In this document: positions 1 to 8,173 of the stretch, in pieces
Numbering within the stretch: the first letter of the stretch is position 1
Layout: the number at the start of each line of letters is the position of its first letter
DNA from: Chloroflexi bacterium OLB13
GTDB taxonomy: Bacteria; Chloroflexota; Anaerolineae; Aggregatilineales; Phototrophicaceae
NCBI GenBank assembly: GCA_001567485.1
Contig: JZRA01000131.1
Coordinates: 1-36,573, forward strand
Length of the DNA stretch: 36,573 bases
Direction of reading: 5' to 3'
Translations under genes and position numbers: made by a program
Notes under the pieces: generated by a model
Told to the model about the DNA's origin: nothing
Database searches by the model: none
Seen by the model: the letters and a program-made list of their open reading frames with translations, nothing else

Positions 1-137
1 CAGGCGGATCGGATGGCGGCGGCGTGCCGGGGATCGGCAGCAGCGGCACGGGGGTCACGGGCGCAGGATCAGCGAAATTACCCCCCCCCCGATATAATGA
101 GTAATATGACGACAAACAGTGCAGCGATCCGGTGCAT
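1..137 (-). CDS. Start of a secreted Pro/Thr-rich protein, cut by the left edge and out of frame after a 10-G run
   Basis: Reading leftwards from the ATG at 137, the first 16 codons give a short basic start and a strongly hydrophobic stretch (MHRIAALFVVILLIIS), a typical export signal or membrane anchor. A run of ten G (plus-strand C at 81-90) follows and leads straight into TAA. If the run had nine or twelve G, the frame would stay open to the window edge and encode GGN followed by a Pro/Thr/Val-rich linker (residues such as DPAPVTPVPLLPIPGTPPPS). That is what a secreted or surface protein with an extended stalk looks like. A GAAGG ribosome site lies about 8 bases upstream. No lipobox cysteine is visible. 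The product beyond the edge is unknown. The break is either a homopolymer length error or a real on/off switch. Confidence 0.5.
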
Positions 138-175
138 GGCGCGGCCTTCAGCAATGCGCGGGTGACTTATCCTCT

Positions 176-205
176 AGAATAACCCACACCACATAATATC
201 CGCAA
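176..205 (-). promoter_or_regulatory. Candidate promoter for the left-edge secreted protein
   Basis: On the minus strand a TTGCGG (-35, at 200-205) is separated by 18 bases from TATTCT (-10, at 176-181). It lies about 40 bases ahead of the ATG at 137. Match quality is moderate and there is no independent support. Confidence 0.35.
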
Positions 206-246
206 GTTACGCTCATCCGGCGGCTGCGTGACGGAAGGCGTACGCC

Positions 247-354
247 TCACTCCTCCGGCGGGATGTGCGACTGGGTGCATTCGCCGAACGGATCGCACAG
301 CGGCGCGATGTGGCCCCAGTCCTGCCATTGCCCATACTCTATGTTCGGCCGTCG
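247..354 (-). pseudogene. Possible C-terminal relic of a VOC-like (glyoxalase-fold) protein
   Basis: A 35-codon open stretch without any start codon, ending in TGA at 247-249, translates to a Trp-rich tail containing YGQWQDWGHIAPLCDPFGE. The G-x-x-A-x-x-x-DPFG pattern resembles the last strand of VOC/glyoxalase-fold proteins, where a DPFG turn precedes the final metal-binding strand. Just upstream of the frame is a stop, and no matching N-terminal part is visible in 355-424. This is a suggestion from pattern only; a chance open frame in GC-rich DNA is possible. The rest of 206-424 shows nothing recognisable. Confidence 0.25.
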
Positions 355-424
355 TCAACGTTTAACCGAATTGCTTTCCTGAATCTACTGAGAGGCCGGG
401 GGTAAAAACGTGCCTCTCCTCGCG

Positions 425-1222
425 TTAATCCGGTTGCATCGTGCGATGCGCGATGGCGGTCATCAACCAGCGCGGCGTGAGGCGCAGGCTCCAAATCATC
501 AGCGCATTCACGCGGCCCGGCACGACGCTGGCCTTGCGTCGGAGCATCGCGTTGATCGACGCGCGCACGCACGGCTCCGACTCCATAAGCATGAGCCGCT
601 GAAACCACGTGTATGCTTGCCCGCTGACGTCGTGAAACTCGGTGCGAATCATACCGGGACAGGTCGTCGTGACGCTGACACCCGTGCCACGCAGTTCAAA
701 GTTGATCGCCTCGCTGAAGCTAAGCACGAACGCCTTTGCCGCCGAATAGCTGGCGTACAGTGGGCTGGGCAAGAACGCGCCGACGGACGCGACTTGCAGC
801 ACCCAGCCTGACTTGCGCGCGGCCATATCCGGCACGAACAGCCGCGTCATGCGCACGACCGTCGCGATGTCGACGTCGAGCATCTGCTGTTCGCGTTCCC
901 ATGCGATGTCGGTGAATTTCCCGTATAGGCCAAAACCAGCGTTGTTGATCAACACATCGACCGCGATACCATCGGCGCGGAGCTGGTCATAGATCATCTG
1001 CGGCGTGTCTGGCAGGCTGAGGTCGGCGGAGATCACTCTAGTCTGGATGCCGTGCGCCTGCATCAGGTCACGCGCGGTCGCGGCCAGCCGATCCTTACGC
1101 CGGGCGACGAGCACGAGATGAATCCCGGCGGCGGCCAATTGACGCGCGAACTCCTCGCCCAGCCCGCTTGATGCGCCGGTCACGATTGCCCACTTGCCTC
1201 GAAGATCCGCTAACTGTGTCAT
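425..1222 (-). CDS. SDR-family short-chain dehydrogenase/reductase
   Basis: A cytosolic Rossmann-fold oxidoreductase of 265 residues, the usual length for classical SDRs. The cofactor motif TGASSGLGEEF sits at about residues 15-25, NNAG at about 86-89, and the catalytic YSAAK (Tyr, Lys) at about 152-156 with a serine upstream (QVASVGAF). An Arg-Arg-Lys-Asp-Arg stretch after the second strand (ARRKDRL) favours NADP(H). The C-terminal third has a hydrophobic helix typical of the DltE/YqjQ-like SDRs that act on lipid-like substrates, but the substrate cannot be read from sequence. The start is set at 1222, where family similarity begins (MTQLADLRGK). An ATG 30 bases upstream adds ten residues without homology. 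It is transcribed divergently from the purine gene at 1379. Confidence 0.85.
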   Translation of the reverse strand: MTQLADLRGKWAIVTGASSGLGEEFARQLAAAGIHLVLVARRKDRLAATARDLMQAHGIQTRVISADLSLPDTPQMIYDQLRADGIAVDVLINNAGFGLYGKFTDIAWEREQQMLDVDIATVVRMTRLFVPDMAARKSGWVLQVASVGAFLPSPLYASYSAAKAFVLSFSEAINFELRGTGVSVTTTCPGMIRTEFHDVSGQAYTWFQRLMLMESEPCVRASINAMLRRKASVVPGRVNALMIWSLRLTPRWLMTAIAHRTMQPD

Positions 1223-1335
1223 CAACCTGCCCCGGATAGAGATTGATCCCATACTCTACCGCACGATCCCCCACCGTGAAGGGGAATCTTCGGCCGCAGT
1301 GGACGTCGACCCATGAACATGACGCAGGTGTTGGC

Positions 1336-1341
1336 TAGAAT
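1336..1341 (+). promoter_or_regulatory. Candidate -10 element upstream of purD-purM
   Basis: TAGAAT lies 37 bases before the GTG start of the purine gene, inside the 156-base divergent spacer. No good -35 hexamer is seen at 16-18 bases. No purine riboswitch fold was recognised in the spacer. Confidence 0.3.
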
Positions 1342-1378
1342 AGTGTGCATCGAGTAGCCCAAGCGACAGGGAGCCGCC

Positions 1379-3658
1379 GTGAACGTATTGATTATAGGCA
1401 GTGGCGGGCGTGAACATGCGATTGCGGTCGCGCTGCGCCGGTCGAGCCGCTTAGAAGACCTGTACGTCATGCCCGGCAACGCAGGCACCGCCGCGCTGGG
1501 AACCAACGTCGAGATCAACATCAAGGATCATGCGGCCGTCATCGAGTTCGCACGCCAGCACCAGATCGGCCTCGTCGTCGTCGGCCCCGAAGCACCGCTG
1601 GCGGATGGAGTGGTCGACTCGCTGCAAGCGGCTGGCATCCGAACCTTCGGGCCGACCAAAGCCGCCGCCCAGCTCGAGTCGTCCAAGGCGTTCTCGAAGG
1701 ATTTCATGCGGTCGGTGGGCATCCCGACCGCGCAGCACGCGGCGTTCAGCGATTATGTCGCCGCCCTGCGGTATCTCGAAACCTGTAAGCATCCGGTCGT
1801 CGTCAAAGCCGATGGGCTAGCCGCCGGCAAGGGCGTCATCATCTGCGATGACCGCGACGACGCGGCGGCGGCGGTCACACACCTGATGCGCGGCTCGGCG
1901 TTCGGGACTGCCGGCGGAACCGTGATTATCGAGGAACGCTTGACCGGCCCGGAGCTGTCCGTGCTGGCGTTCTGTGATGGCAAGACGGTCGTTCCGATGC
2001 CACCTGCGCGCGATCATAAACGCATCGGCGATGGCGATCGCGGCCCCAACACCGGCGGCATGGGAGCGTATGCCCCGGTGCCGGATATCCCGAAGACGCT
2101 GGTCGATCAGATCGTGCGGCGCGTGCTTCAGCCCGCGGTCAACGGCATGGCTGAGCGTGGAATGCCGTTCGTCGGCGTCTTGTTCGCCGGCCTGATGCTG
2201 ACGCCGGACGGCGTGCGGACGCTCGAATTCAACGTGCGCTTCGGCGATCCTGAGACACAGGCGATCCTTCCGCTGTTAGACAGCGACCTGCTCGACATCT
2301 TCGACGCGTGTATCGACGGCACGCTCCGCCGCGATCAGGTGCGCTGGTTGGATGGCGTGTGCGCGACGATCGTACTGGCCGCCGCGAACTATCCAGCCGA
2401 ACCGCGCCGTGGCGATCCGATTCAACTGCCGGCCCAGCTTCCAGAGTCGGTCGTCCTCTACCACGCCGGTACCGAATCGCGCGGGCAGCAGATCGTGACC
2501 GCCGGCGGACGCGTGCTGGCCGTCAGCGCCGTCGGCCCGACGTTGGACGACGCTCTGCAAGCCGCCTACTTCATCGTCTCGCAGGTGCATTTTGACGGCA
2601 TGCAGTACCGCCGCGACATCGGCCGGCCGCCGCAAGCCGCGTATGCGCGGGCGGGGGTGGACATCGCTGCCGGCGCCCGCGCCACCGACCTGATGAAAGG
2701 ATACGTTCGCAGCACGTACACCCGCGCCGTGCTGAGCGAGATGGGAGCGTTCAGCGGGCTGTACGACGCCAGCGAGATCAAGGCGATGTCCGCGCCAATC
2801 CTCGTTGCGTCCACTGATGGAGTCGGCACCAAGACGATGGTCGCGGCGCGCATGAACCGCTGGGATACGATTGGCCGCGATCTGGTCAACCACTGCGTCA
2901 ACGACATCCTTGTGCAGGGGGGCCGGCCGCTGTTCTTCATGGACTACGTCGCCAGCAGCAAGCTCGACGCGGAGCAGATCGCCACCGTCGTGCGCGGCGT
3001 CGCAGAGGCGTGCCGTGAGATCGGCTGCGTGCTGCTTGGCGGCGAGACCGCCGAGATGCCCGGCGTATATCAGCCCGGCGAGATCGACCTTGCCGGGACG
3101 ATGGTCGGGGTCGTCGAGCGCGACGCACTGATCGACGGGACGCGCGTTTCGCCCGGCGACGCCGTGCTGGCGCTGCCGTCGACCGGCCTGCACACCAACG
3201 GCTATTCGCTGGCGCGGCTGGCGCTTCAATCGCTGGACTGGCAAGTCCCGCATCCGCAGCTGGACGGCCAGTCAATCGGCGCGGCGCTGCTCGCCGTGCA
3301 TCGCTGCTATTTGAACGAAGTTTCCGCGCTGCGCTCGGCCGGTATCGACATTAAGGCGCTGGCGCATATCACAGGCGGCGGCGTGGTCGATAACGTGCCG
3401 CGTGTGCTGCCCGCCGGAACCGCCGCAGTGATCCGCCGGGGGACGTGGCCCGAGCCGCCGATCTTCGGCCTGATCGCGCGCCATGCGCAGGTCGACGTGG
3501 CCGAGCAGTTCCACGCGCTCAACATGGGTATCGGCATGATCGTCATTGTGCCGGCCGATCAGATTGACGCGGCGTTGGCGACGGCGCCGGAGCTGCGCCA
3601 CGTGGGCGAGATCGTCACGGGCGAGCGCACCGTCACGATTGAGGCGCCGCATGGATGA
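1379..3658 (+). CDS. purD-purM: Fused phosphoribosylamine-glycine ligase / phosphoribosylaminoimidazole synthetase (PurD-PurM)
   Basis: A bifunctional cytosolic enzyme of 759 residues for two steps of de novo purine synthesis. Residues 1 to about 418 are GARS (PurD): GSGGREHA near the N-terminus, the ATP-grasp motifs KADGLAAGKGV and GPNTGGMGAY, and the metal site NVRFGDPETQ. From about residue 420 (YARAGVDIAAG) the chain is AIRS (PurM): ASTDGVGTKT, NHCVNDILVQG, LGGETAEMPG, STGLHTNGYSL and ITGGGVVDN. Each half has full family length, so this is a true fusion without an internal stop. PurD makes GAR; PurM closes FGAM to AIR. The GTG start at 1379 follows AGGGAG at 1368-1373. The stop overlaps the purN start by eight bases, so the two are translationally coupled. 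The domain order is the same as in yeast ADE5,7 and in the first two parts of metazoan GART. Confidence 0.96.
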   Translation: MNVLIIGSGGREHAIAVALRRSSRLEDLYVMPGNAGTAALGTNVEINIKDHAAVIEFARQHQIGLVVVGPEAPLADGVVDSLQAAGIRTFGPTKAAAQLESSKAFSKDFMRSVGIPTAQHAAFSDYVAALRYLETCKHPVVVKADGLAAGKGVIICDDRDDAAAAVTHLMRGSAFGTAGGTVIIEERLTGPELSVLAFCDGKTVVPMPPARDHKRIGDGDRGPNTGGMGAYAPVPDIPKTLVDQIVRRVLQPAVNGMAERGMPFVGVLFAGLMLTPDGVRTLEFNVRFGDPETQAILPLLDSDLLDIFDACIDGTLRRDQVRWLDGVCATIVLAAANYPAEPRRGDPIQLPAQLPESVVLYHAGTESRGQQIVTAGGRVLAVSAVGPTLDDALQAAYFIVSQVHFDGMQYRRDIGRPPQAAYARAGVDIAAGARATDLMKGYVRSTYTRAVLSEMGAFSGLYDASEIKAMSAPILVASTDGVGTKTMVAARMNRWDTIGRDLVNHCVNDILVQGGRPLFFMDYVASSKLDAEQIATVVRGVAEACREIGCVLLGGETAEMPGVYQPGEIDLAGTMVGVVERDALIDGTRVSPGDAVLALPSTGLHTNGYSLARLALQSLDWQVPHPQLDGQSIGAALLAVHRCYLNEVSALRSAGIDIKALAHITGGGVVDNVPRVLPAGTAAVIRRGTWPEPPIFGLIARHAQVDVAEQFHALNMGIGMIVIVPADQIDAALATAPELRHVGEIVTGERTVTIEAPHG

Positions 3659-4280
3659 CCCTCATCCCTTCGCTCCTTCAGGGAGAGGGGGAAAGCGGAT
3701 TGTGGTGATGGCGTCGGGGAACGGCAGCAATCTGCAAGCGTTGATCGACGCGTGCGCCGATGGGCGGCTGAAGGCGGCGGTCGTTGGCGTGATCGTCAAC
3801 CGGCGCGACGCCTACGCGCGTGAACGGGCGGCGCAGGCGGGAATCCCGTGCGAATACCTGCCGCTCAAACCGTATACCGAGGCGGGACGTCCGCGCGCCG
3901 ATTACGACGCCGACGTTGCCGAACGGGTCGCGGCGTACTCCCCCGACTTGATCGTGCTGGCCGGGTGGATGCATGTGCTGTCTTCGGCGTTCCTCGACCG
4001 CTTTCCGGGCAAAGTGATTAACCTGCATCCGGCGCTTCCGGGGATGTTCGCCGGCACGCACGCAATCGAGCGCACGTTCGAGGCGTATCAGCGCGGCGAG
4101 GTGACGGGCGGCGGGATCATGGTGCATGTCGTGGCTCCGGAGGTCGACGCCGGCCCAGTGATCGCACAGGCCGAGGCGCCGATCCTGCCAGACGACACGC
4201 TGGAGACGTTCGAGGCGCGCCTGCATGCCGCTGAACACGCGCTGCTCGTCGAAGCCACGCGGCGGGCGCTGGGCGGCTGA
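3651..4280 (+). CDS. purN: Phosphoribosylglycinamide formyltransferase (PurN)
   Basis: Transfers a formyl group from 10-formyl-THF to GAR. The 209-residue product carries the family signature: SGNGSNLQA at about 22-30, the catalytic Asn124 and His126 in NLHPALPG, and the catalytic Asp166 in VDAGPV. The ATG at 3651 overlaps the TGA of the purD-purM gene by eight bases. The first 14 residues (MDDPHPFAPSGRGG) are not part of the usual PurN fold, which begins at KRIVV. This extension is encoded by a diverged copy of the intergenic palindrome found at the right end of the window. The 3' end lies 22 bases from the convergent DsbA-like gene. Confidence 0.94.
   Translation: MDDPHPFAPSGRGGKRIVVMASGNGSNLQALIDACADGRLKAAVVGVIVNRRDAYARERAAQAGIPCEYLPLKPYTEAGRPRADYDADVAERVAAYSPDLIVLAGWMHVLSSAFLDRFPGKVINLHPALPGMFAGTHAIERTFEAYQRGEVTGGGIMVHVVAPEVDAGPVIAQAEAPILPDDTLETFEARLHAAEHALLVEATRRALGG
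3659..3691. repeat. Diverged REP-like palindrome inside the purN start
   Basis: The segment contains CCCTCATCCC, CTCC, TTCA, GGGAGAGGGGG. It matches the order of elements in the palindromes at 36097-36119 and 36437-36459 (CCCCTCTCCC, TGA, GGGAGAGGGG), with substitutions. Here it is translated as part of PurN. Confidence 0.5.
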
Positions 4281-4302
4281 CAAGCAGCGCAGTCATCAAC
4301 GG

Positions 4303-5121
4303 TTAGGGTTGCAACGAGTCGATAATCGCAGCGATTCCTTGCATCGAACGATCATGCAGCGCTTGTGGGCGCCCTCCGTCGACGCGATACAGCACCGTTG
4401 GTGTCGAACTGACGTTGAGATCTCGTGCCAAACGCAGATCAGCTGCTTCCTGTGACACATCTTGAGTGCAGCGTAGAAGCTCCGCTAAGTCAACGCCTGT
4501 ACGGTCGGTCAGACCCCGCGAGAAGTCGGCGCCCGTATTGCCGGACAGAATCAGCTCGAACGCGACTTCGCTGGCGTAAAAATATGTGCCGGGCTTCTGC
4601 TCGTTGACACACTCGAGCAAGTTGGCGACCTGCGTGGTATTCGGACTGGCATTCGCGCCGGCCGTCGGAAGCGTGCGCAGTTCAAGACGGGCTTGCCCGG
4701 TAGCCACGTAGTCTCGCAGGAATTGGTCGATTGTCGGCTTGTACTGCTGACACGCCGGACAGTACCAGTCCGTGAACAAGATAATCGTTACCCGCGCCTG
4801 TGGATTTCCGAGGACGAAGCCTCCGTCCTCCAGACGTTCTACGGGCAGCGGAGCGAAGAATTCGGCGTCGAAAGGCGGCGGCCCCTCCCGTGTCGGCTCA
4901 TAAAACGGTGCTGGCCTGCACTTGGAGCGCACTTCTCGAATCATGGTGTAAATCAGATCAATCGCAAGTTCCGGCTCACCCGAGAGTTCCGTGGCAATCT
5001 GCGCAATGATAGGGAGCACCGCTGCTGCTTCGGGACAGTCTGCTGCCGGAGCTTGCGCGGGCACTGCCGAGGTCAGCACAGCCAGTATCATAATGACAGC
5101 GAGCAGAGTTAACGTGCGCAT
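4303..5121 (-). CDS. Exported DsbA-like thiol-disulfide oxidoreductase
   Basis: A 272-residue exported protein. Residues 1-25 are a signal peptide ending near VPAQA. An alpha-helical spacer follows, then a thioredoxin fold from about residue 95. The redox motif is CPAC at 121-124 in FTDWYCPACQQYKP, and the cis-proline loop is SSTPT with Pro241. A helical insertion lies between them, as in the DsbA/BdbD (thioredoxin_4) group, which oxidises or isomerises disulfides outside the membrane. Four further cysteines (29, 68, 171, 218) may form structural disulfides. The ATG at 5121 is chosen because AGGAG ends five bases upstream and the signal peptide begins there; longer upstream starts lack a ribosome site. 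The gene lies between purN and purK on the opposite strand. Confidence 0.85.
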   Translation of the reverse strand: MRTLTLLAVIMILAVLTSAVPAQAPAADCPEAAAVLPIIAQIATELSGEPELAIDLIYTMIREVRSKCRPAPFYEPTREGPPPFDAEFFAPLPVERLEDGGFVLGNPQARVTIILFTDWYCPACQQYKPTIDQFLRDYVATGQARLELRTLPTAGANASPNTTQVANLLECVNEQKPGTYFYASEVAFELILSGNTGADFSRGLTDRTGVDLAELLRCTQDVSQEAADLRLARDLNVSSTPTVLYRVDGGRPQALHDRSMQGIAAIIDSLQP

Positions 5122-5224
5122 CTCGACTCCTACGACTGTGGGTTCGTGAGCATGGAAGTATAACGAGTCGTTGCGGCTTGTGGCGTCTTGTGCGACCATC
5201 GTATCCGAAACATAGGGAGGCTGT

Positions 5225-6349
5225 ATGAGAGTCGGGATTCTGGGTGGGGGACAGTTGGCGCAAATGCTGACGCAGGCAGCAGTCAGCCTCGGCCTCGACA
5301 CCGCCATCTACGACACCGCGCCGGACACCCCCGCCTCGCGCTTGACCCATCACAACGGCGTCGGCGCGTGGGACGACCTCGCCGCGCTGCGTGATTTCGC
5401 CGCCGCGTGTGACGTGCTGACGCTCGAGAACGAGTTCGTCCGCGCCGAGCCGCTGATCGCGCTGGCGGACGAGGGCGTGTCGATTCATCCCAGTGGGCGC
5501 ACACTCGCCAAGATTCAGGACAAGTTGATCCAGAAGCAGACGCTGATCGCCGCCGGGCTTCCCGTGCCGCCGTTCGAGCCGGTCGCGTCAGTCGCGGATG
5601 CCGCGCACGCCGGCGCGACGTTCGGCTATCCGATCGTCCTCAAGAAGCGCTACGGCGGTTACGACGGCTACGGCAACGCGACAGTGCTCCGTCACAGCGA
5701 GGTGGCTGAGGCCTATGCGCGCCTGTCCGCCTCCGGCGCGGCCCTGATGGCCGAGTCGTTCGTGTCATTCGCGCGCGAGCTGGCGGTGATGGTCGTGCGC
5801 GGGTATGACGGCGAGACGCGCGCCTATCCTGTTGTCGAGACGGTGCAGCGCAACCACATCTGCCACATCGTGCGCGCGCCGGCGGGGATTCCGCGGCATA
5901 TCGCGGCGCTGGCGCAGGAGATCGCGGTGCGCGCGGTGCAGGCGTTCGGTGGGGTGGGCATCTTCGGCGTCGAACTGTTCGAGCTGCTCGACGGCCAGAT
6001 CGTGTTGAACGAGATCGCGCCGCGACCGCACAACTCCGGCCACTATACGATCGAGGCCTGCGTGACGTCACAGTTTGAGAATCTTCTGCGCGCCGTTCTG
6101 CGATGGCCCCTCGGCGACGTGACGCAGCTCCGTCCGGCGGTGATGGTCAACCTGCTCGGCACGCGCACCGGCGAGACTTCCGCCGCGGACATCGCCCCTG
6201 CGTTGGGAGTTCTGGATGCGCACGTTCATCTGTATGGCAAACGTGAAGGGCGTGTAGGGCGCAAGATGGGTCACATCACCGCGCTGGGGGCTACGGTCGC
6301 TGATGCAGAACGGATCGCCGTGCGCGCCGCCAGCCTGTGCACCTTGTAG
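5225..6349 (+). CDS. purK: N5-carboxyaminoimidazole ribonucleotide synthetase (PurK)
   Basis: An ATP-grasp enzyme of 374 residues that converts AIR, bicarbonate and ATP to N5-CAIR, the step after PurM. Visible motifs are the N-terminal GILGGGQLAQML, the lysine loop KKRYGGYDGYGN, the ATP-grasp acid ELFEL, and the active-site signature NEIAPRPHNSGHYTIEAC. The ATG at 5225 follows GGGAGG at a good distance. The usual partner purE is not in the window. Only 103 bases separate its start from that of the divergent DsbA-like gene, so promoters for both must lie there. Confidence 0.95.
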   Translation: MRVGILGGGQLAQMLTQAAVSLGLDTAIYDTAPDTPASRLTHHNGVGAWDDLAALRDFAAACDVLTLENEFVRAEPLIALADEGVSIHPSGRTLAKIQDKLIQKQTLIAAGLPVPPFEPVASVADAAHAGATFGYPIVLKKRYGGYDGYGNATVLRHSEVAEAYARLSASGAALMAESFVSFARELAVMVVRGYDGETRAYPVVETVQRNHICHIVRAPAGIPRHIAALAQEIAVRAVQAFGGVGIFGVELFELLDGQIVLNEIAPRPHNSGHYTIEACVTSQFENLLRAVLRWPLGDVTQLRPAVMVNLLGTRTGETSAADIAPALGVLDAHVHLYGKREGRVGRKMGHITALGATVADAERIAVRAASLCTL

Positions 6350-6360
6350 CGGGGTCAGGG

Positions 6361-6423
6361 ATCAGTGGGCAGCGGGCAGCCGCATCATGCGCGGCGAGCG
6401 ATCCGATCCCTCCGCCCACTGAC
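6361..6423. terminator. Imperfect inverted repeat between convergent purK and pepF
   Basis: ATCAGTGGGCAGCG at 6361-6374 pairs imperfectly with CTCCGCCCACTGAC at 6410-6423. It sits in the 115-base spacer between two convergent genes, where it could end both transcripts. There is no clear T run. The left arm also resembles the TCAGTGGGCAG-type low-complexity text seen in other spacers here. Confidence 0.4.
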
Positions 6424-6464
6424 AACTATCCCACGCCTCCGATAACTCCCCTACCGCTGCGCGC

Positions 6465-8171
6465 CTACAGCGCCGTCTCCAGTTCGCCGATGGTGCCTTC
6501 CAGCACGTCGATCAGGCCGCGCAGCATGTCGCTGTCAAACGCAAAACGCAGCCCCGCCGCGCCGAACAGCTGCGGTAGATTGCCCGTGCCGCCCATGCCC
6601 AGCGCGCGGCGATACGCCGCCACCGCCGCCGCCTGATCCTTCTGCGCGTTGGCGTAGAGCTGCACCGCGCCCAGACGCGCCAAGCCGTACTCGATGTAGT
6701 AGAACGGATAGCGAAAGATGTGCTGCTTGCGATGCCAGCCGGTCGCCTTGTAAGCGTCGTAGCCAGTGTAGTCGATGTCCGGCTCGAAGCGCGCTTTGAG
6801 GTCAAGCCACGCCGCATCACAGGCATCCGGACTGCCACCGTCGTTAGCCGGATCGTAAGCCCAGAGCTGGAACGCGTCGACCATCGCCATGTACGGCCAG
6901 AACTCGATGATGCTTTCGAGATGGTCGATGCGGAAGCGCGCGGCCTCGCTCTCGGTGAAGTAGCCGCCGTTGGCGGTGGTCAGGTACGGCGACGACAGCA
7001 TCTCCATACCGAACGACGCGACTTCTGCGAATTCGATGGGATATGCGCGCTGTGCCTCGTATGGCAGCGCGCGCGTGGCGTAGCTGTGGAACGCGTGGCC
7101 GACCTCGTGGATCAGCGTGCGCACGTCGCCGTCGCTGTTGACCGCGTTCATAAAGACGAACGGCTTGGCGGTCAGTGGATAGGTCGTGCAGTACGCCCCC
7201 GGCCCCTTGTGCTTGCGATTCGGCAGGTCGGTCAAGCCAGCGGCGAGCATGTCGCGGTACTGCGCGCCGAGCTGCGGATCCACCGCGTCGAATACGTTAC
7301 CCGACGTCTCGGCAAACCCGTCGATCGACACCCACGGCGTGAGCGGCGGCTTTCCGCTGGCGTCGACGTCCACGTCATACGGCTTCATCGTGTCGAGGCC
7401 GAGGCGCTGGCGGCGGCGGTCGCGGGCACGGATCGCCGCCGGCACGACCACCTCCTCAATCGCGCGGTGGAACGTCGCATTGTCCTCCGGCGTATAATCG
7501 AAGCGGCCGCGCTGTTTCCAGATCAGATCGCGATAGGTGTCGAATCCAGCGTTCTTCGCCATCTGCTTGCGGATGTCGAAGGCCTTCGACCAGATCGCGT
7601 TGATCGCCTGCCGATCCTGCACCCAACGGTCGGCGAAGAGGTCGAACGCCGCTTTGCGAACCGCGCGGTCGGGGTTCTTGAACGACTTCATCAGTTCGAT
7701 GAGCGTGACCTCCGCGCCATCCCACTCGACGGTCTGCGCGCCGGTGATCTTGCCGTACTCGAGGCCCACCTGCTGATCCTCGATCTGCAGCGGCAGATTT
7801 TCCTCGCGGAAGACCTCGACCGCGGCGCGCGCACGTTTGAGCGGCATCTCATAGTTGTCGGGTGTGATCCCGCTGTCGAGCAGTTTGCGATTGAGCCGCG
7901 TGACAACGACCTGCATCGGCTGCATCAGGTCTTTCGTCAACGATTTCAGCTTAGCCTCGGCCTCGGCGTCCTGCGTGTTCTGCGTCGTCGCGACACGCAC
8001 CCGCGCCATGATCTCGCCGATGACGGTGGTCACCGCCGTCATGTCGCGCAGCCACTGATCGACCGTTTCCGGCGTCAGGTCACGGGCTTCGAGATCCGCG
8101 AAAAACGGCTCGAACTTCGGCCAGTCCCACGTCTTTGCCTCGTCATACGTCTTCGGTAACGTGTCGAACAT
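6465..8171 (-). CDS. pepF: M3-family oligoendopeptidase (PepF-like)
   Basis: A cytosolic zinc metallopeptidase of 568 residues that trims short peptides. The zinc motif HEVGH lies near residue 355 within LIHEVGHAFHSYA, and the third ligand is the glutamate in EVASFGMEML about 25 residues later. The N-terminal 200 residues are the helical PepF/M3 domain. The C-terminal helices carry PFYYIEYGLARLGA, conserved in this family for substrate binding. The length fits the 560-600 residue PepF subgroup. The ATG at 8171 has GGGAG six bases upstream. A perfect 9-bp inverted repeat brackets its promoter region. Confidence 0.93.
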   Translation of the reverse strand: MFDTLPKTYDEAKTWDWPKFEPFFADLEARDLTPETVDQWLRDMTAVTTVIGEIMARVRVATTQNTQDAEAEAKLKSLTKDLMQPMQVVVTRLNRKLLDSGITPDNYEMPLKRARAAVEVFREENLPLQIEDQQVGLEYGKITGAQTVEWDGAEVTLIELMKSFKNPDRAVRKAAFDLFADRWVQDRQAINAIWSKAFDIRKQMAKNAGFDTYRDLIWKQRGRFDYTPEDNATFHRAIEEVVVPAAIRARDRRRQRLGLDTMKPYDVDVDASGKPPLTPWVSIDGFAETSGNVFDAVDPQLGAQYRDMLAAGLTDLPNRKHKGPGAYCTTYPLTAKPFVFMNAVNSDGDVRTLIHEVGHAFHSYATRALPYEAQRAYPIEFAEVASFGMEMLSSPYLTTANGGYFTESEAARFRIDHLESIIEFWPYMAMVDAFQLWAYDPANDGGSPDACDAAWLDLKARFEPDIDYTGYDAYKATGWHRKQHIFRYPFYYIEYGLARLGAVQLYANAQKDQAAAVAAYRRALGMGGTGNLPQLFGAAGLRFAFDSDMLRGLIDVLEGTIGELETAL

Positions 8172-8173
8172 GG

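Noticed and set aside
93..98. TATAAT on the plus strand near the left edge
   Set aside because: It falls inside the signal-peptide codons of the minus-strand gene, and only a 19-codon plus-strand frame follows.
167..358. 63-codon minus-strand frame starting with TTG
   Set aside because: No ribosome site or similarity; it overlaps the VOC-like relic and the candidate promoter in another frame.
1253..1378. Purine riboswitch before purD-purM
   Set aside because: No three-way junction or conserved loop elements were recognised in this short spacer.
2276..3253. 325-codon frame antisense to purD-purM
   Set aside because: Shadow frame of a conserved gene; no recognisable domain.
6720..8159. 479-codon open frame antisense to pepF
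   Set aside because: It lies entirely within the clearly real peptidase gene, and its composition is typical of a GC-rich shadow frame.
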